A stretch of DNA of 43,612 nucleotides from Alphaproteobacteria bacterium (GCA_020851015.1 JADZDN010000153.1:1-43612); one strand, 5' to 3'. Shown: positions 31,768 through 40,371, counted from the first letter of the stretch. Notes: a model not told the origin generated them from the sequence alone. Translations and numbers: made by a program.

Positions 31768-33542
31768 GTCGTCGCGCGGATCAGCGGGGCTGGCGATTCG
31801 TGCCGCTGGGCGGGCGGGTGCTCGGCCCGCCGGCGCGCGGTTGCGGCCTCGTCGACGGACCGCCCGTCCGGCGCGACCACGACGCCATAGGTCTCGGCTG
31901 CGACCTGGGGGCTGACCAGCCCGTCGCGCACGTCGCGCAGCACGCGCGCCGGATCGCGTTGCATCGGGTCGCCGACGCCGCCGCCCCCCGGCGATTCGAT
32001 CTTGAGATGCGCGGCCTTCAGCCGCCAGATGCCATAGCTGGGTCCGCGGCGCGGCGACCCGCCGGCCTCGGTCAGGGTGATCGTCGCCAGCGCGCCGGCC
32101 TTGCCGCCGCGCACGCCCAGCCCGGTCGGCCGCGTCAGCCCCTCGGCGCGGAACGAGTATTCCGCATCGGTGAGGATATCGACCTCGTAGGTGACGCCGG
32201 TGCCGCCGCGATAGGTGCCGGGCCCGGCCGCGTCGCAGCGCAGCTCGTGGCGCCGCACCTTGACGGGATAGAGCTGCTCGTAGGTCTCGGCGTTGGGGAT
32301 GGTCAGGCCGCCCAGCGTGATCATCGGGCCCATCTGGTTGAACCCGTCGCGGCCGCCCGCCGCGCCGGCGCCCGAATTGCCGCCCCAGTTGTACATGACC
32401 CAGGTGCGGCCGCCGGCGTCGCGGCCCGAGGCGTTGGGAAAGCTGTTCTTGCCCCAGCCGGCCAGCGACCGCGCGGGCTCGGCCTGGCCCAGCGCCCACC
32501 AGATCATGTGCATGATCTCGTGCGCGGGGAACACCGTGCACATCGTCATCGGCGCCGGCGGGCGGGCGTTCACGATCGAGCCTTCCGGCGCGATGATCTC
32601 GACGCAGCGGAAGGTGCCCTCGTTGCGCGGCAGGTCGCTGTCGAAGAACGAGGCGATGCCGGCGTAGACCGACGAGTAGGTGTTGGCGACCGACGAGTTC
32701 TTGAACCCCCTGATCTGCGGCGCGGTGCCGGTGAAATCGACGGTCAGGCGCTCGCCGGTCTTGGTCAGGGTCGCGACCAGCGGGATGTCCTTGGGCTCGA
32801 AGCAGTCGTTGTCGAACCGCTCCTCGGCGCGGTAGACGCCGTCGGGCAGCGCCGCCAGGGCCGCGCGCAGGCGGCGGTCGGCGTGATCGAGGATGCCCTC
32901 GAAATTCGCCAGCGCCGCCTCGATGCCCAGGTCGCGCACCGTCGCCGCCACTTCCTCGGCGCCGATGCGGGTGGAGCCGATCATCGCCCGCAGGTCGCCG
33001 TCCAGCAGATGCGGCGTGCGCGTGTTGATCATCAGAAGCTGCCACAGGTCGTCGCGCACCCGGCCGCGCTCGTAGAGCTTCAGCGGCGGCAGGCGGATGC
33101 CCTCGTGGAATATCTCGGTCGCCTGGGGGTTGTAGGTCCCGGCGGCGCCGCCGCCGATGTCCGACTGGTGGGCGCGGTTGCAGGTGAAGGCGATTAGCCG
33201 CCCCTCGACGAAGACCGGCCGCGCGATCACCCAGTCCGGCAGGTGGTTGCCGCCGGCGACGTAGGGATCGTTGAGCAGGAACACGTCGCCCTCGTCGATC
33301 CGGCCGGCGAAGGCGCCCAGCAGCGCGCGGACCGCGAAGCCGCCGCCGCCGGTGTGGATCGGAATGCCGTCGGCCTGCGACACCAGCGTCCCGGCCGCGT
33401 CGGTGATGAAGCACGAGAAGTCGTGCGACTGGTTGAAGATCGGACTGCGCGAGGTGCGGATCATCACCCAGCCCATCTGGCGCGCCACGTGGTCGAGCCG
33501 GTTCTGGACCAGGGCCAAGGTGATCGGATCGAGCGTGCTCAT
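31764..33542 (-). CDS. hyuB: Hydantoinase B/oxoprolinase family subunit
   Basis: A 592-residue HyuB-family subunit. It opens MSTLDPITLALVQNRLDHVA, the usual N-terminus. IRTSRSPIFNQSHDFSCFIT and IPIHTGGGGFAVRAL follow, matching the conserved 'H...D...v' block. Family members work with HyuA to hydrolyse hydantoins, 5-oxoproline or N-methylhydantoin with ATP, or to carboxylate ketones such as acetone and acetophenone. The class here cannot be told. No separate gamma subunit gene is present, which argues mildly against acetone carboxylase. The start overlaps the HyuA stop as ATGA. Confidence 0.93.
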   Translation of the reverse strand: MSTLDPITLALVQNRLDHVARQMGWVMIRTSRSPIFNQSHDFSCFITDAAGTLVSQADGIPIHTGGGGFAVRALLGAFAGRIDEGDVFLLNDPYVAGGNHLPDWVIARPVFVEGRLIAFTCNRAHQSDIGGGAAGTYNPQATEIFHEGIRLPPLKLYERGRVRDDLWQLLMINTRTPHLLDGDLRAMIGSTRIGAEEVAATVRDLGIEAALANFEGILDHADRRLRAALAALPDGVYRAEERFDNDCFEPKDIPLVATLTKTGERLTVDFTGTAPQIRGFKNSSVANTYSSVYAGIASFFDSDLPRNEGTFRCVEIIAPEGSIVNARPPAPMTMCTVFPAHEIMHMIWWALGQAEPARSLAGWGKNSFPNASGRDAGGRTWVMYNWGGNSGAGAAGGRDGFNQMGPMITLGGLTIPNAETYEQLYPVKVRRHELRCDAAGPGTYRGGTGVTYEVDILTDAEYSFRAEGLTRPTGLGVRGGKAGALATITLTEAGGSPRRGPSYGIWRLKAAHLKIESPGGGGVGDPMQRDPARVLRDVRDGLVSPQVAAETYGVVVAPDGRSVDEAATARRRAEHPPAQRHESPAPLIRATT

Positions 33543-35608
33543 CGCGTCCCCCCGCCCAGCTCGATGCTGTAGTTGCCGGACTTGTCGACCGCCAGGACGT
33601 CGCCCTGGCCGACCAGCAGCGTGGTGGTCTGCTCGTTGACGATGGCCGGCCCCTCGACGCGATGGCCGGGGGCCAGGCCGCGGCCGTCGTAGATGGCCGT
33701 CTCCCGCCAGCCGCTCGCTTCGTCGATCCAGACCTTGCGCCGGTCGATCGGCCGCGCGGCACCCGACGCCGCGGCTGGCGCGCCGGGACGGAGGGGCGGC
33801 AGCTTGCCCACGCCGACGACGCGCGTCTTGGTGATTTCGATGATGCCGCTGGGCTGGATATGGCCGAACAGCCGGTCATGCTCGGCGTCGAAGTCGCGCC
33901 GGATCGCCGCCGGATCGAAGCCGGCGCCCACCGGCACCGTGATGTCCCATTGCTGGCCGACATAGCGCAGGTCCAGCGCCCGCTCGCACCGCGCGGCGCC
34001 GTCGACGAAGCCCTCGCTGTGCAGGGTCGCGATCGCCTCGCGCTCCAGCCCGGCGAACAGGGTTTCCAGCTTGGCGGGGTCGGCGCGGTCGAGATCGGTG
34101 TAATGCACGCGCACGTAGTCGTGCCGGACGTCGGAATGCAGCATGCCCAGCGCGCAGAACGCGCCCGACAGGCGCGGCAGATAGACGCGCCTGCAGCCCA
34201 GCGCCCGCGCGACGGTGCCGCCGTGAAGCGGACCGGCGCCGCCCGCGGCAACCAGGGTGAAGCGCCGCGGATCGTGGCCGCGCTCGGAGCTCAGGCGCTG
34301 CACGGCCTGCAGCAGCTTCTGGTCCATCAGCCGGATGATTCCCGCCGCCGCGCGCTCGGTCGAAATGCCCAGCGGCTTGGCGATCTTCGCCTCGATCGCG
34401 TTGGCCGCGAGCGTGGCGTCGATCGCGACGGCGCCGCCGGCATAGGTACCCGGCTTCAGGCGGCCCAGCACGACCTGCGCGTCGGTGATCGTGGGCTCCG
34501 TGCCGCCCAGCCCGTAGCAGACCGGGCCCGGGCGCGCCCCGGCGCCCTGGGGACCGACCTGCAGCATGCCGGCCGCGTCGACGTGCGCGATCGTGCCGCC
34601 GCCGGCGCCGATCGTATGCACCTCGACCGAGGGCAGCACGCAGGCATAGCCGCCGATGTCCAGGTTGCTGGTGAAGGCGACCTTGCCGGCGGTCATCAGG
34701 ATGACGTCGCAGCTCGTGCCGCCGATCTCCATCGAGATCAGGTCCGACGTGCCCGCCGCCGCCGCGTAGTAGGAAAGCGCGCCCACGCCGGCGGCGGGAC
34801 CCGACAGCAGCAGGGTCGCCGGGCGGTCGGCCACGTGCGCCACGGTCACCGCGCCACCGTTGTTCTGGATCAGCAGCAGCGGGCTCTGCAGACCTTTTTC
34901 TTCCAGGCGCCGGTTCAGCGCCTGCAGGTAGCCGACGGTCCGCGGCGCGACATAGGCGTTGAGCACCGTGGTCGAACCGCGCTCGTATTCGCCCGCGATC
35001 GGCGCCACCGCGCTGGATATCGACACCCATTTCGTGGGCCCTGCCGATTCCGCCCGGCGCGCGGCGGCGCGTTCCTGCTGGTCGCCGGCGTAGCTGTTGA
35101 ACAGGCAGACCGCGACCGCCTCGACGCCCTCGGCCTTGAATACCTTCATCGCGGCGTCGACGTCGTCGAGCTCGAGCGGGCTCTCCTCGGCGCCCGCGCG
35201 GTCGACGCGCCCGCGCACTGGCAGGCGCAAGTAGCGCGGCACCAGCACGGGCGGGTAGGGGGTGCGATGGTCCCAGGGATTGTCGCGATGGCCCCGCCGG
35301 ATCTCCAGCGCGTCGCGGAAGCCGTCGGTGGTCAGCATGCCGACCCGCGCGCCCCGGCCTTCCAGCACCGTGTTGGTCGCGATGGTCGAGCCGTGGACGA
35401 ACAGCGCGCAGTCGGCGAGCAGGCCCTCGACCGTGACGCCGATCTGCGCGGCGGCCTTGCCGACCGCCTCCATTACGCCCGCGGCCGGGTCGGCCGGCAC
35501 CGTCGGCACCTTGACCACCCGGATGTCGCCGCCGCGGTCGACCAGGATCATGTCGGTGAAGGTGCCGCCGACATCGACCCCGATGCGCCAGTGCCCGCCG
35601 CCGCTCAC
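33539..35608 (-). CDS. hyuA: Hydantoinase A/oxoprolinase family subunit (ATP-binding)
   Basis: A 689-residue HyuA-family subunit with an actin-like ATPase fold. The N-terminal phosphate loop is VDVGGTFTD (11-19). HGSTIATNTVLEGRGARVGML and EIGGTSCDVILM are the second and third family blocks. VHTIGAGGGTIAHVD and GGAGPLHGG close the nucleotide site. The start is GTG 35608: GTGA overlaps the IclR stop, and the conserved N-terminus starts six residues later. A much longer open frame continues upstream but simply reads through the IclR gene out of frame. HyuA and HyuB together should form an ATP-dependent amidohydrolase or carboxylase. Confidence 0.93.
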   Translation of the reverse strand: MSGGGHWRIGVDVGGTFTDMILVDRGGDIRVVKVPTVPADPAAGVMEAVGKAAAQIGVTVEGLLADCALFVHGSTIATNTVLEGRGARVGMLTTDGFRDALEIRRGHRDNPWDHRTPYPPVLVPRYLRLPVRGRVDRAGAEESPLELDDVDAAMKVFKAEGVEAVAVCLFNSYAGDQQERAAARRAESAGPTKWVSISSAVAPIAGEYERGSTTVLNAYVAPRTVGYLQALNRRLEEKGLQSPLLLIQNNGGAVTVAHVADRPATLLLSGPAAGVGALSYYAAAAGTSDLISMEIGGTSCDVILMTAGKVAFTSNLDIGGYACVLPSVEVHTIGAGGGTIAHVDAAGMLQVGPQGAGARPGPVCYGLGGTEPTITDAQVVLGRLKPGTYAGGAVAIDATLAANAIEAKIAKPLGISTERAAAGIIRLMDQKLLQAVQRLSSERGHDPRRFTLVAAGGAGPLHGGTVARALGCRRVYLPRLSGAFCALGMLHSDVRHDYVRVHYTDLDRADPAKLETLFAGLEREAIATLHSEGFVDGAARCERALDLRYVGQQWDITVPVGAGFDPAAIRRDFDAEHDRLFGHIQPSGIIEITKTRVVGVGKLPPLRPGAPAAASGAARPIDRRKVWIDEASGWRETAIYDGRGLAPGHRVEGPAIVNEQTTTLLVGQGDVLAVDKSGNYSIELGGGTR

Positions 35609-36411
35609 GATGCCGCCACCCGGCCGCGCGCCGGCGCGCGCGGGCCATAGTCGCGCGCGATCGCCTGCGCCGCGCGCAGCGTCGCCGGGACCACGCGGGC
35701 GAACCAGGCCTTGTTCATCCGATAGCGCGGCGCCGCCACGCAGAGGCCGGCGATGGCGTTGCCCTCGTCGTTCAGGACCGGCGCCGCGATGCCGCCGACA
35801 TCGGCGCGCCAGCCGCCCAGGTTGATCGCATAGCCGCGGGCGCGCACGCGCCGCATTTCGCGGCGCAATCCCTCGGCGTCGGCGATGGTGGACGGGGTGA
35901 AGGCGGTAAGCGCGGTTGGCAGCACCGAATCGAGGTAGCCCGGCGGCTGGAAGCCGAGCAGGACCAGGCCGGTCGAGGTGCAGTGGGCGGGGATCCGGTC
36001 GCTTACCTGCGCATGCACGCGCACGGCCTGCGAGCTTTCGGCGCGGCACAGGTAGACCACGTCGAACCCGGCCAGGACACCCAGGATCGCGCCTTCCCCC
36101 GTATCGCGCACCAGCCGCTCCATCAGCGGCATCGCGATCCGCGCCATGTCCGCGTTCGGCACGCCGTTGCCGACATGCCAGGCCTTCATGCCCAGGCGGT
36201 AGACGCCGCCCGGCAGCCGCTCGACAAAGCCGCGGCGCGCGAGGGTCGACAGGACCCCGTGGGTGCCGGACTTGGACATGTCCAGGCGCCGCGCGATCTC
36301 GCCCAGCGCCAGCCCCTCCTGGCCGCCGGAGAGAAGCTCCAGCACGTCCAGGCCGCGGCTGAGGCCGGACCGTCCGCGGGCATTCGCATTAGACGAACCG
36401 CTGTTAGGCAT
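35605..36411 (-). CDS. IclR-family transcriptional regulator
   Basis: A 268-residue regulator. The N-terminal winged helix is SRGLDVLELLSGGQEGLALGEIARRLDMSKSGTHGVLSTLARRGFV, and the effector (IclR) domain includes HCTSTGLVLLGFQPP and GWRADVGGIAAPVLNDEGNAIAGLCVAAP, both conserved. It is the first gene of the HyuAB-importer operon, so it probably autoregulates and senses the imported compound. Its stop overlaps the HyuA GTG. CATT(A)GACGAAC direct repeats lie over its start codon. Confidence 0.93.
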   Translation of the reverse strand: MPNSGSSNANARGRSGLSRGLDVLELLSGGQEGLALGEIARRLDMSKSGTHGVLSTLARRGFVERLPGGVYRLGMKAWHVGNGVPNADMARIAMPLMERLVRDTGEGAILGVLAGFDVVYLCRAESSQAVRVHAQVSDRIPAHCTSTGLVLLGFQPPGYLDSVLPTALTAFTPSTIADAEGLRREMRRVRARGYAINLGGWRADVGGIAAPVLNDEGNAIAGLCVAAPRYRMNKAWFARVVPATLRAAQAIARDYGPRAPARGRVAAS

Positions 36412-36462
36412 TGACGAACTGTAGCGGGCTGCTGTCTGCTAGGTCAAGAATGTCGCCCGCTA
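36387..36462. promoter_or_regulatory. Divergent control region with direct and inverted repeats
   Basis: The 68-bp gap between the divergent IclR and S1P-lyase-like genes and the IclR 5' end carry two signals. Direct repeats CATTAGACGAAC (36387-36398) and CATTGACGAAC (36409-36419) have GACGAAC cores exactly 21 bp apart, two helical turns. The inverted repeat TAGCGGGC (36422-36429) and GCCCGCTA (36455-36462) has a 25-bp spacer. Both are plausible binding sites for the IclR protein. No clear -35/-10 pair was found. Confidence 0.45.
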
Positions 36463-36479
36463 GCCCTGTGGAGAACGCG

Positions 36480-37730
36480 ATGCGCAAGCCGTTTCCCGCC
36501 CAAGGCCGCCCCCGCAACGACGTTATCGCCGAATTGCGCGCCATGAAAGCGAAGGATGCGGACTGGCAGCACGGCCGCACGCCGCTCTACGTGTTCAAGG
36601 CGACCGACGCAGTCTACGAGATGGGCCGCGATGCGTTTTTCGAATTCTTCTCCGAGAACGCGCTGGGCGCCCGGCGGGCGTTCCTCAGCGTGGGGCAGAT
36701 GGAGAAGGAGGTCGTCGAGGCGGCGCTGGACCTGTTCCATGCCCCGGCCGACGCGACCGGGTTCATGACCACGGGGGGCACCGAGAGCATCATCCAGGCG
36801 GTGCAGACCTGCCGCGACTGGGACCGCGCGCGGCGCAAGGAGCCGGCCCGACGCGGGAACATCGTGGCCTCGGATTCCGCCCATCCCGCCTTCAACAAGG
36901 CGGCGAAGCTGATGGACCTGGAGGTGCGGCGCGTGCCGACCGCGCCCGACCTGCGCGCCGACGTAAAGGCGATCGAGGCCGCGATCGACGACAGGACGAT
37001 GATGATCGTCGGCTCGGCGCCCAGCTTCCCGCACGGCGTGATCGACCCGATCGCGGCGCTGGGCCAGGTCGCGGCCAAGCGCGATCTTTGGCTGCACGTG
37101 GATGCCTGCGTCGGCGGCTACGTGGCGCCGTTCGTGAAGGAGATCGGCTTCGACGTGCCGGATTTCGACCTCGGCGTCGCCGGCGTCTCGTCGATGTCGG
37201 CCGACCTGCACAAGTTCGGCTTCTGCCCCAAGCCGGCCTCGACCGTCTTCTACACCTCCGCCGACAAGGCGCGCTTCCATGCCTTCGAGTTCGACCAGTG
37301 GCCGAACGGCCGGTTTGCCACCAACACCATCGTCGGCACCCGCCCGGCCGGCGGAGTGGCGGCGGCCTGGGCGACGTTCCAGTTCCTGGGCCGCGCCGGC
37401 TATCGCGCCATCGCCAAGGACCTGATGAAGATGGTCCAGGACTACAAGACCGGCGTCGAGACGATCGACGGGCTGCGCGTGCTGGGCAGGCCGCATCTTT
37501 CGATCGTCGCCTTCGGCTCGCAGGACATCGACGTGTTCCGCGTCAGCGAGGTCATGGCGGTCAAGGGCTGGGTGCCCGGCCTGGTCCAGAAGCCGCGCGC
37601 GATCCACCGCATGATGTCGCTGATCCACGCGCCCAGCCTGGACGAGTACCTGACCGACCTGCGCGCGGCCGTCGGCGTCGTGCGGCAGGAAGGCGGGGCG
37701 GCCGCCGCCTCGATCAAGGCGACCTACTAG
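36480..37730 (+). CDS. PLP-dependent group II decarboxylase/S1P-lyase-like enzyme
   Basis: A fold-type I PLP enzyme of 416 residues. The cofactor Lys is Lys245 in SADLHKFGFCPK, matching 'SADtHKyG.apKG' of sphingosine-1-phosphate lyases. Asp208 (LHVDAC) binds the pyridine nitrogen. GFMTTGGTESI holds the phosphate and is also typical of that family. Bacterial homologues cleave long-chain phosphoamino alcohols or act as decarboxylases on amino acids; annotation transfer alone cannot decide. I chose ATG 36480, preceded by GGAG; upstream codons lack similarity. It is divergent from the IclR operon and may be co-regulated with it. No aldehyde dehydrogenase or kinase accompanies it. Confidence 0.9.
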   Translation: MRKPFPAQGRPRNDVIAELRAMKAKDADWQHGRTPLYVFKATDAVYEMGRDAFFEFFSENALGARRAFLSVGQMEKEVVEAALDLFHAPADATGFMTTGGTESIIQAVQTCRDWDRARRKEPARRGNIVASDSAHPAFNKAAKLMDLEVRRVPTAPDLRADVKAIEAAIDDRTMMIVGSAPSFPHGVIDPIAALGQVAAKRDLWLHVDACVGGYVAPFVKEIGFDVPDFDLGVAGVSSMSADLHKFGFCPKPASTVFYTSADKARFHAFEFDQWPNGRFATNTIVGTRPAGGVAAAWATFQFLGRAGYRAIAKDLMKMVQDYKTGVETIDGLRVLGRPHLSIVAFGSQDIDVFRVSEVMAVKGWVPGLVQKPRAIHRMMSLIHAPSLDEYLTDLRAAVGVVRQEGGAAAASIKATY

Positions 37731-37745
37731 CGGGCGTTCGCTGCC

Positions 37746-38732
37746 CTAGAGCTTGAAGATCCGCCGCGCGTTGCCGCCGCGCACCGCGTCGCGCTGCCCT
37801 GCCGGCAGCTCGTCCACGCGCTTCAGGCAGCCGACCATGTCGCCGATGTTGTGCGGGTAGTCCGATCCGTACATCACCTTGTCCCCGCCGCCGACGTCGA
37901 TGCACATCCGGAGCGCCTCGGGCCGATAGGTCACGGCGTCGTAGTAGATGCGGCGCAGGTAGTCGCTGGGGCGCGTCTGGGTCTTGGTGCGCGCGGCGTT
38001 CATGTTGTCGAAGCACTGGTCCAGCCGCCCGACCAGGAAGGGCAGGGTGCCGCCGGCATGCGAGGCGATCAGCTTCAGGTTCGGGTAGCGGTCGAGGAAC
38101 CCGTCGAAGAAGATGCGCGCGAAGGCCAGGCTGGTGTCGAACATGAAGCCGATCGACGCGATCAGGTTGAACTGGCGCATGTCCATGACCGGCGTTCCGG
38201 CCGGCGCGGTCGGATGGACCAGCACCGGCAGGGCGCGATCGTCGATCGCCTTCCAGATCGGCTGGAACAGCTCGTCGGTCAGCGAACGGTTGCCGATATT
38301 GGCCAGCACCATCACGCCGACCGCCCCCTGGTTGCAGCAGCGCGCGAGCTCCCGCACGGCAAGGTCCGGATACTCCCAGGGCAGGGAGCAGATCCAGCGG
38401 ATGCGCGACGGATAGGTCTTCTGCGCCGCCGCCATCGAATCGTTGACGATCTGCGCCGCCTTCAGGCTGATCTCCGGCCCGCCGAAATAGACGTTCGGGC
38501 AGGTCAGCGAGACGATCGCCATGTCCACTTTCGCCTCGTTCATCCGCTCGATGCGATAGGCATAGTCGAAATGCCCGGGCATCGGCGTCATGAACGGCGC
38601 CCCGTCCATCATGATGCCCTCCGCCGCGTCCAGGCTCTTGCGCAGCTCGAAGCGGGGCTTGCCGTGCTGGCGCAGCAATTCCAGCCAGTCGCGGTTCAGC
38701 ATATGGGTGTGCACGTCGATCGATTGCATCAT
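37746..38732 (-). CDS. Amidohydrolase family 2, ACMSD-like decarboxylase
   Basis: A TIM-barrel metalloenzyme of 328 residues. The N-terminal metal motif is DVHTHML (His8, His10). Other landmarks are VLVHPTAP, LIASHAGGTLPF and MYGSDYPHNIGD, which provide the remaining metal and acid residues. This set is typical of aminocarboxymuconate-semialdehyde decarboxylase, gamma-resorcylate decarboxylase and related non-oxidative decarboxylases. It is second in a two-gene operon, 33 nt after the class II aldolase gene. A double ATG at 38732/38729 leaves a one-residue ambiguity. Convergent with the PLP-enzyme gene, 15 bp apart. Confidence 0.9.
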   Translation of the reverse strand: MMQSIDVHTHMLNRDWLELLRQHGKPRFELRKSLDAAEGIMMDGAPFMTPMPGHFDYAYRIERMNEAKVDMAIVSLTCPNVYFGGPEISLKAAQIVNDSMAAAQKTYPSRIRWICSLPWEYPDLAVRELARCCNQGAVGVMVLANIGNRSLTDELFQPIWKAIDDRALPVLVHPTAPAGTPVMDMRQFNLIASIGFMFDTSLAFARIFFDGFLDRYPNLKLIASHAGGTLPFLVGRLDQCFDNMNAARTKTQTRPSDYLRRIYYDAVTYRPEALRMCIDVGGGDKVMYGSDYPHNIGDMVGCLKRVDELPAGQRDAVRGGNARRIFKL

Positions 38733-38765
38733 GCGGCAGGTCCTTCCGGAGGATGAAGTCGAGCG

Positions 38766-39566
38766 CTAGTCGCGATAGGAACCGTCGCCGCGGTCGAGCA
38801 GCCGCAGCAGCGCGGGCCAATCGCGCGTGAGGGCCGGGCGGTTCGGCCGCTCGAACAGCCGCGCCGTGTGTTCGCAGACCTCGGGCGGCGGCAGGTTCAG
38901 CTTGGCGCCGCCGGCCATGGCGTCGACCTGCGCCTGGCAGGCGCGCTCCAGGTAGTAGATCAATTCGAAGGCATGGCGGATCGTCGTGCCCAGCGTCAGC
39001 AGCCCGTGGTTGCGCAGGATCATCGCATCGCGATCGCCCAGGTCGCGCGCCAGCCGCGCCCGCTCGTCGATATCCAACGCGATACCCTCGTAGTCGTGAT
39101 AGGCGATGCGGTTCCAGAACCGCATCGCGTGCTGGGTGAGCGGCAGCAGACCGTCCTTCTGGGCCGATACCGCCATGCCGGCGCGCGAATGCGTGTGAAT
39201 CACGCAGGCGGCTTCGGGCCGTGCGGCATGCACGGCGCTGTGGATCACGAAGCCCGCCGGATTGATGCCGAGTCCGGTCGCATCCTCCAGGATCGTGCCG
39301 TGGCCGTCGATCTTGACGAGCGAGCTTGCCGTCACCTCCTCGAACAGCATGCCATAGGCATTGATCAGGAAGGCATCGGGCTGGTCCGGCAGGCGGGCCG
39401 AGATATGGTTGTAGATCTGGTCGGTCATGCCGTAATGGGCGGCCAGCCGGTAGCAGGCGGCCAGGTTGACGCGCGTTTCGCGTTCGGCTTGGCTGACGCG
39501 CGGGCGGGCCATGCGGCGCTGGAGCGCCGTCACGTTATTGCGCGCGCTTGTACGGCGCGTCGCCAT
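38766..39566 (-). CDS. Class II aldolase/adducin family protein
   Basis: A 266-residue member of the AraD/FucA/adducin fold. The zinc His pair is in ACVIHTHSRAGMAVS, and a third His lies in ILRNHGLLTLG. HYGMTDQIYNHISARLPD is the conserved N-terminal block and FEEVTASSLVKID the strand that follows. Members cleave aldol bonds of sugar phosphates or decarboxylate hydroxy-diacids. The start at 39566 follows GGAGGAAA; 29 upstream codons are open but unrelated. It opens the operon with the ACMSD-like gene and is divergent from a MarR regulator. Confidence 0.92.
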   Translation of the reverse strand: MATRRTSARNNVTALQRRMARPRVSQAERETRVNLAACYRLAAHYGMTDQIYNHISARLPDQPDAFLINAYGMLFEEVTASSLVKIDGHGTILEDATGLGINPAGFVIHSAVHAARPEAACVIHTHSRAGMAVSAQKDGLLPLTQHAMRFWNRIAYHDYEGIALDIDERARLARDLGDRDAMILRNHGLLTLGTTIRHAFELIYYLERACQAQVDAMAGGAKLNLPPPEVCEHTARLFERPNRPALTRDWPALLRLLDRGDGSYRD

Positions 39567-39624
39567 GGTGTTTCCTCCGCGTTGTCGGCGCGCCGCGTCG
39601 TTCCGGCGCAGCTTCATTGACGGG

Positions 39625-39653
39625 ATGGTCGTTCCAAGTGAAACAGTTGTCAA
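39625..39653 (-). promoter_or_regulatory. Candidate promoter of the aldolase operon
   Basis: On the minus strand a perfect TTGACA (39653-39648) is followed after 17 bp by a weak GACCAT (39630-39625). Transcription would start about 50 nt before the aldolase ATG. It overlaps the start of the divergent MarR gene, so MarR binding here would control both genes. Confidence 0.4.
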
Positions 39654-40177
39654 GCCAGGCGGCCAAGCGGAGACGGACGCGATCGGCGCAGCGGACGAAG
39701 GAGAGCGTAGCGCTGCGGCTCGACCGGTTCCTGCCCTATCACCTGTCGATTCTCGCTTCGAAAGTGACCGCGAACCTGGCCCGCGAGTACGAGCGCGCGA
39801 TCGGGCTGCAGCTTCCGGAAGCGCGGGTGATGACGGTGCTGGGCTTCTACCGCCCGGTGTCGTCGAACGCGATCGTCCAGCACACCAGCATGGACAAGGC
39901 GACGGTCAGCCGCGCGGTCGCGCGGCTGCTGCGGCTGGGATTCCTGACGCGGAAACCGGACCCGCGCGATCGCCGCCTGCTGGCGCTCGACTTCACGCCG
40001 CGCGGACGGCGCGCCTACGCAAGGCTCGTCGCGCTGGCGCGCGCCTGGGAGGCGTGGTTCACCGCCGAGCTGGAAGCCGGGGAGCGGGCGCGGCTGGAGC
40101 GGCTGCTTGCGCGCCTGGTCCGTCGGCTGGCCGAGGTGCCGCAGCCTGCGTTCGGCCGCCGGCGGGCAAGCGCGTAG
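39638..40177 (+). CDS. MarR-family transcriptional regulator
   Basis: A regulator of about 179 residues. The DNA-binding part is clear: VMTVLGFYRPVSSNAIVQHTSMDKATVSRAVARLLRLGFL is the helix-turn-helix, and RKPDPRDRRLLALDFTPRG is the MarR wing. The dimerisation helices flank it, and a basic tail RRRTRSAQRTK precedes it. The start is uncertain: no ATG is available, GTG 39638 is my choice, and TTG 39647 or an upstream TTG at 39548 are alternatives. It is divergent from the aldolase/ACMSD-like operon across 71 bp and is the obvious candidate to control it, probably with an aromatic ligand. Confidence 0.85.
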   Translation: MKQLSSQAAKRRRTRSAQRTKESVALRLDRFLPYHLSILASKVTANLAREYERAIGLQLPEARVMTVLGFYRPVSSNAIVQHTSMDKATVSRAVARLLRLGFLTRKPDPRDRRLLALDFTPRGRRAYARLVALARAWEAWFTAELEAGERARLERLLARLVRRLAEVPQPAFGRRRASA

Positions 40178-40246
40178 CCGACGAACCCGGGGCGCCGGTC
40201 GCGCCCGAGCAGGCAAGGGTCGAGCGCGTCGCCGCGAGCGTCGATG

Positions 40247-40275
40247 TTGACGACGGATTCCCCTAAAGCTAGGAT
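40247..40275 (+). promoter_or_regulatory. Promoter of the methyltransferase operon
   Basis: TTGACG (40247-40252) and TAGGAT (40270-40275) are separated by exactly 17 bp, in an AT-rich island within the 194-bp gap after the MarR gene. This is the best sigma-70-like match seen in the window. It predicts an untranslated leader of about 90 nt, beginning with a T-rich stretch (GCGATTTTTTTACC). Confidence 0.6.
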
Positions 40276-40371
40276 TTTTAGCGATTTTTTTACCTTGGCC
40301 CCGCAAAACAGGCCGCAAGCCAGGTCTGCATTCCGTCAACGAAGCTTGCCGTTGAAAGGGCCTCGACTCCC

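Noticed and set aside
34456..36049. Suspected frameshift or fusion in HyuA because its frame stays open far upstream
   Set aside because: The extra upstream codons are the IclR gene read out of frame. GTG 35608 gives a normal 689-residue HyuA.
39548..39637. TTG 39548 as MarR start
   Set aside because: It would add 30 residues without similarity and overlap the divergent aldolase start; GTG 39638 is closer to the usual MarR length.
40263..40291. Hairpin CTAAA/TTTAG plus seven T as terminator of the MarR gene
   Set aside because: The stem is only 5 bp and mostly A-T, and it overlaps the better-supported promoter -10 at 40270-40275.
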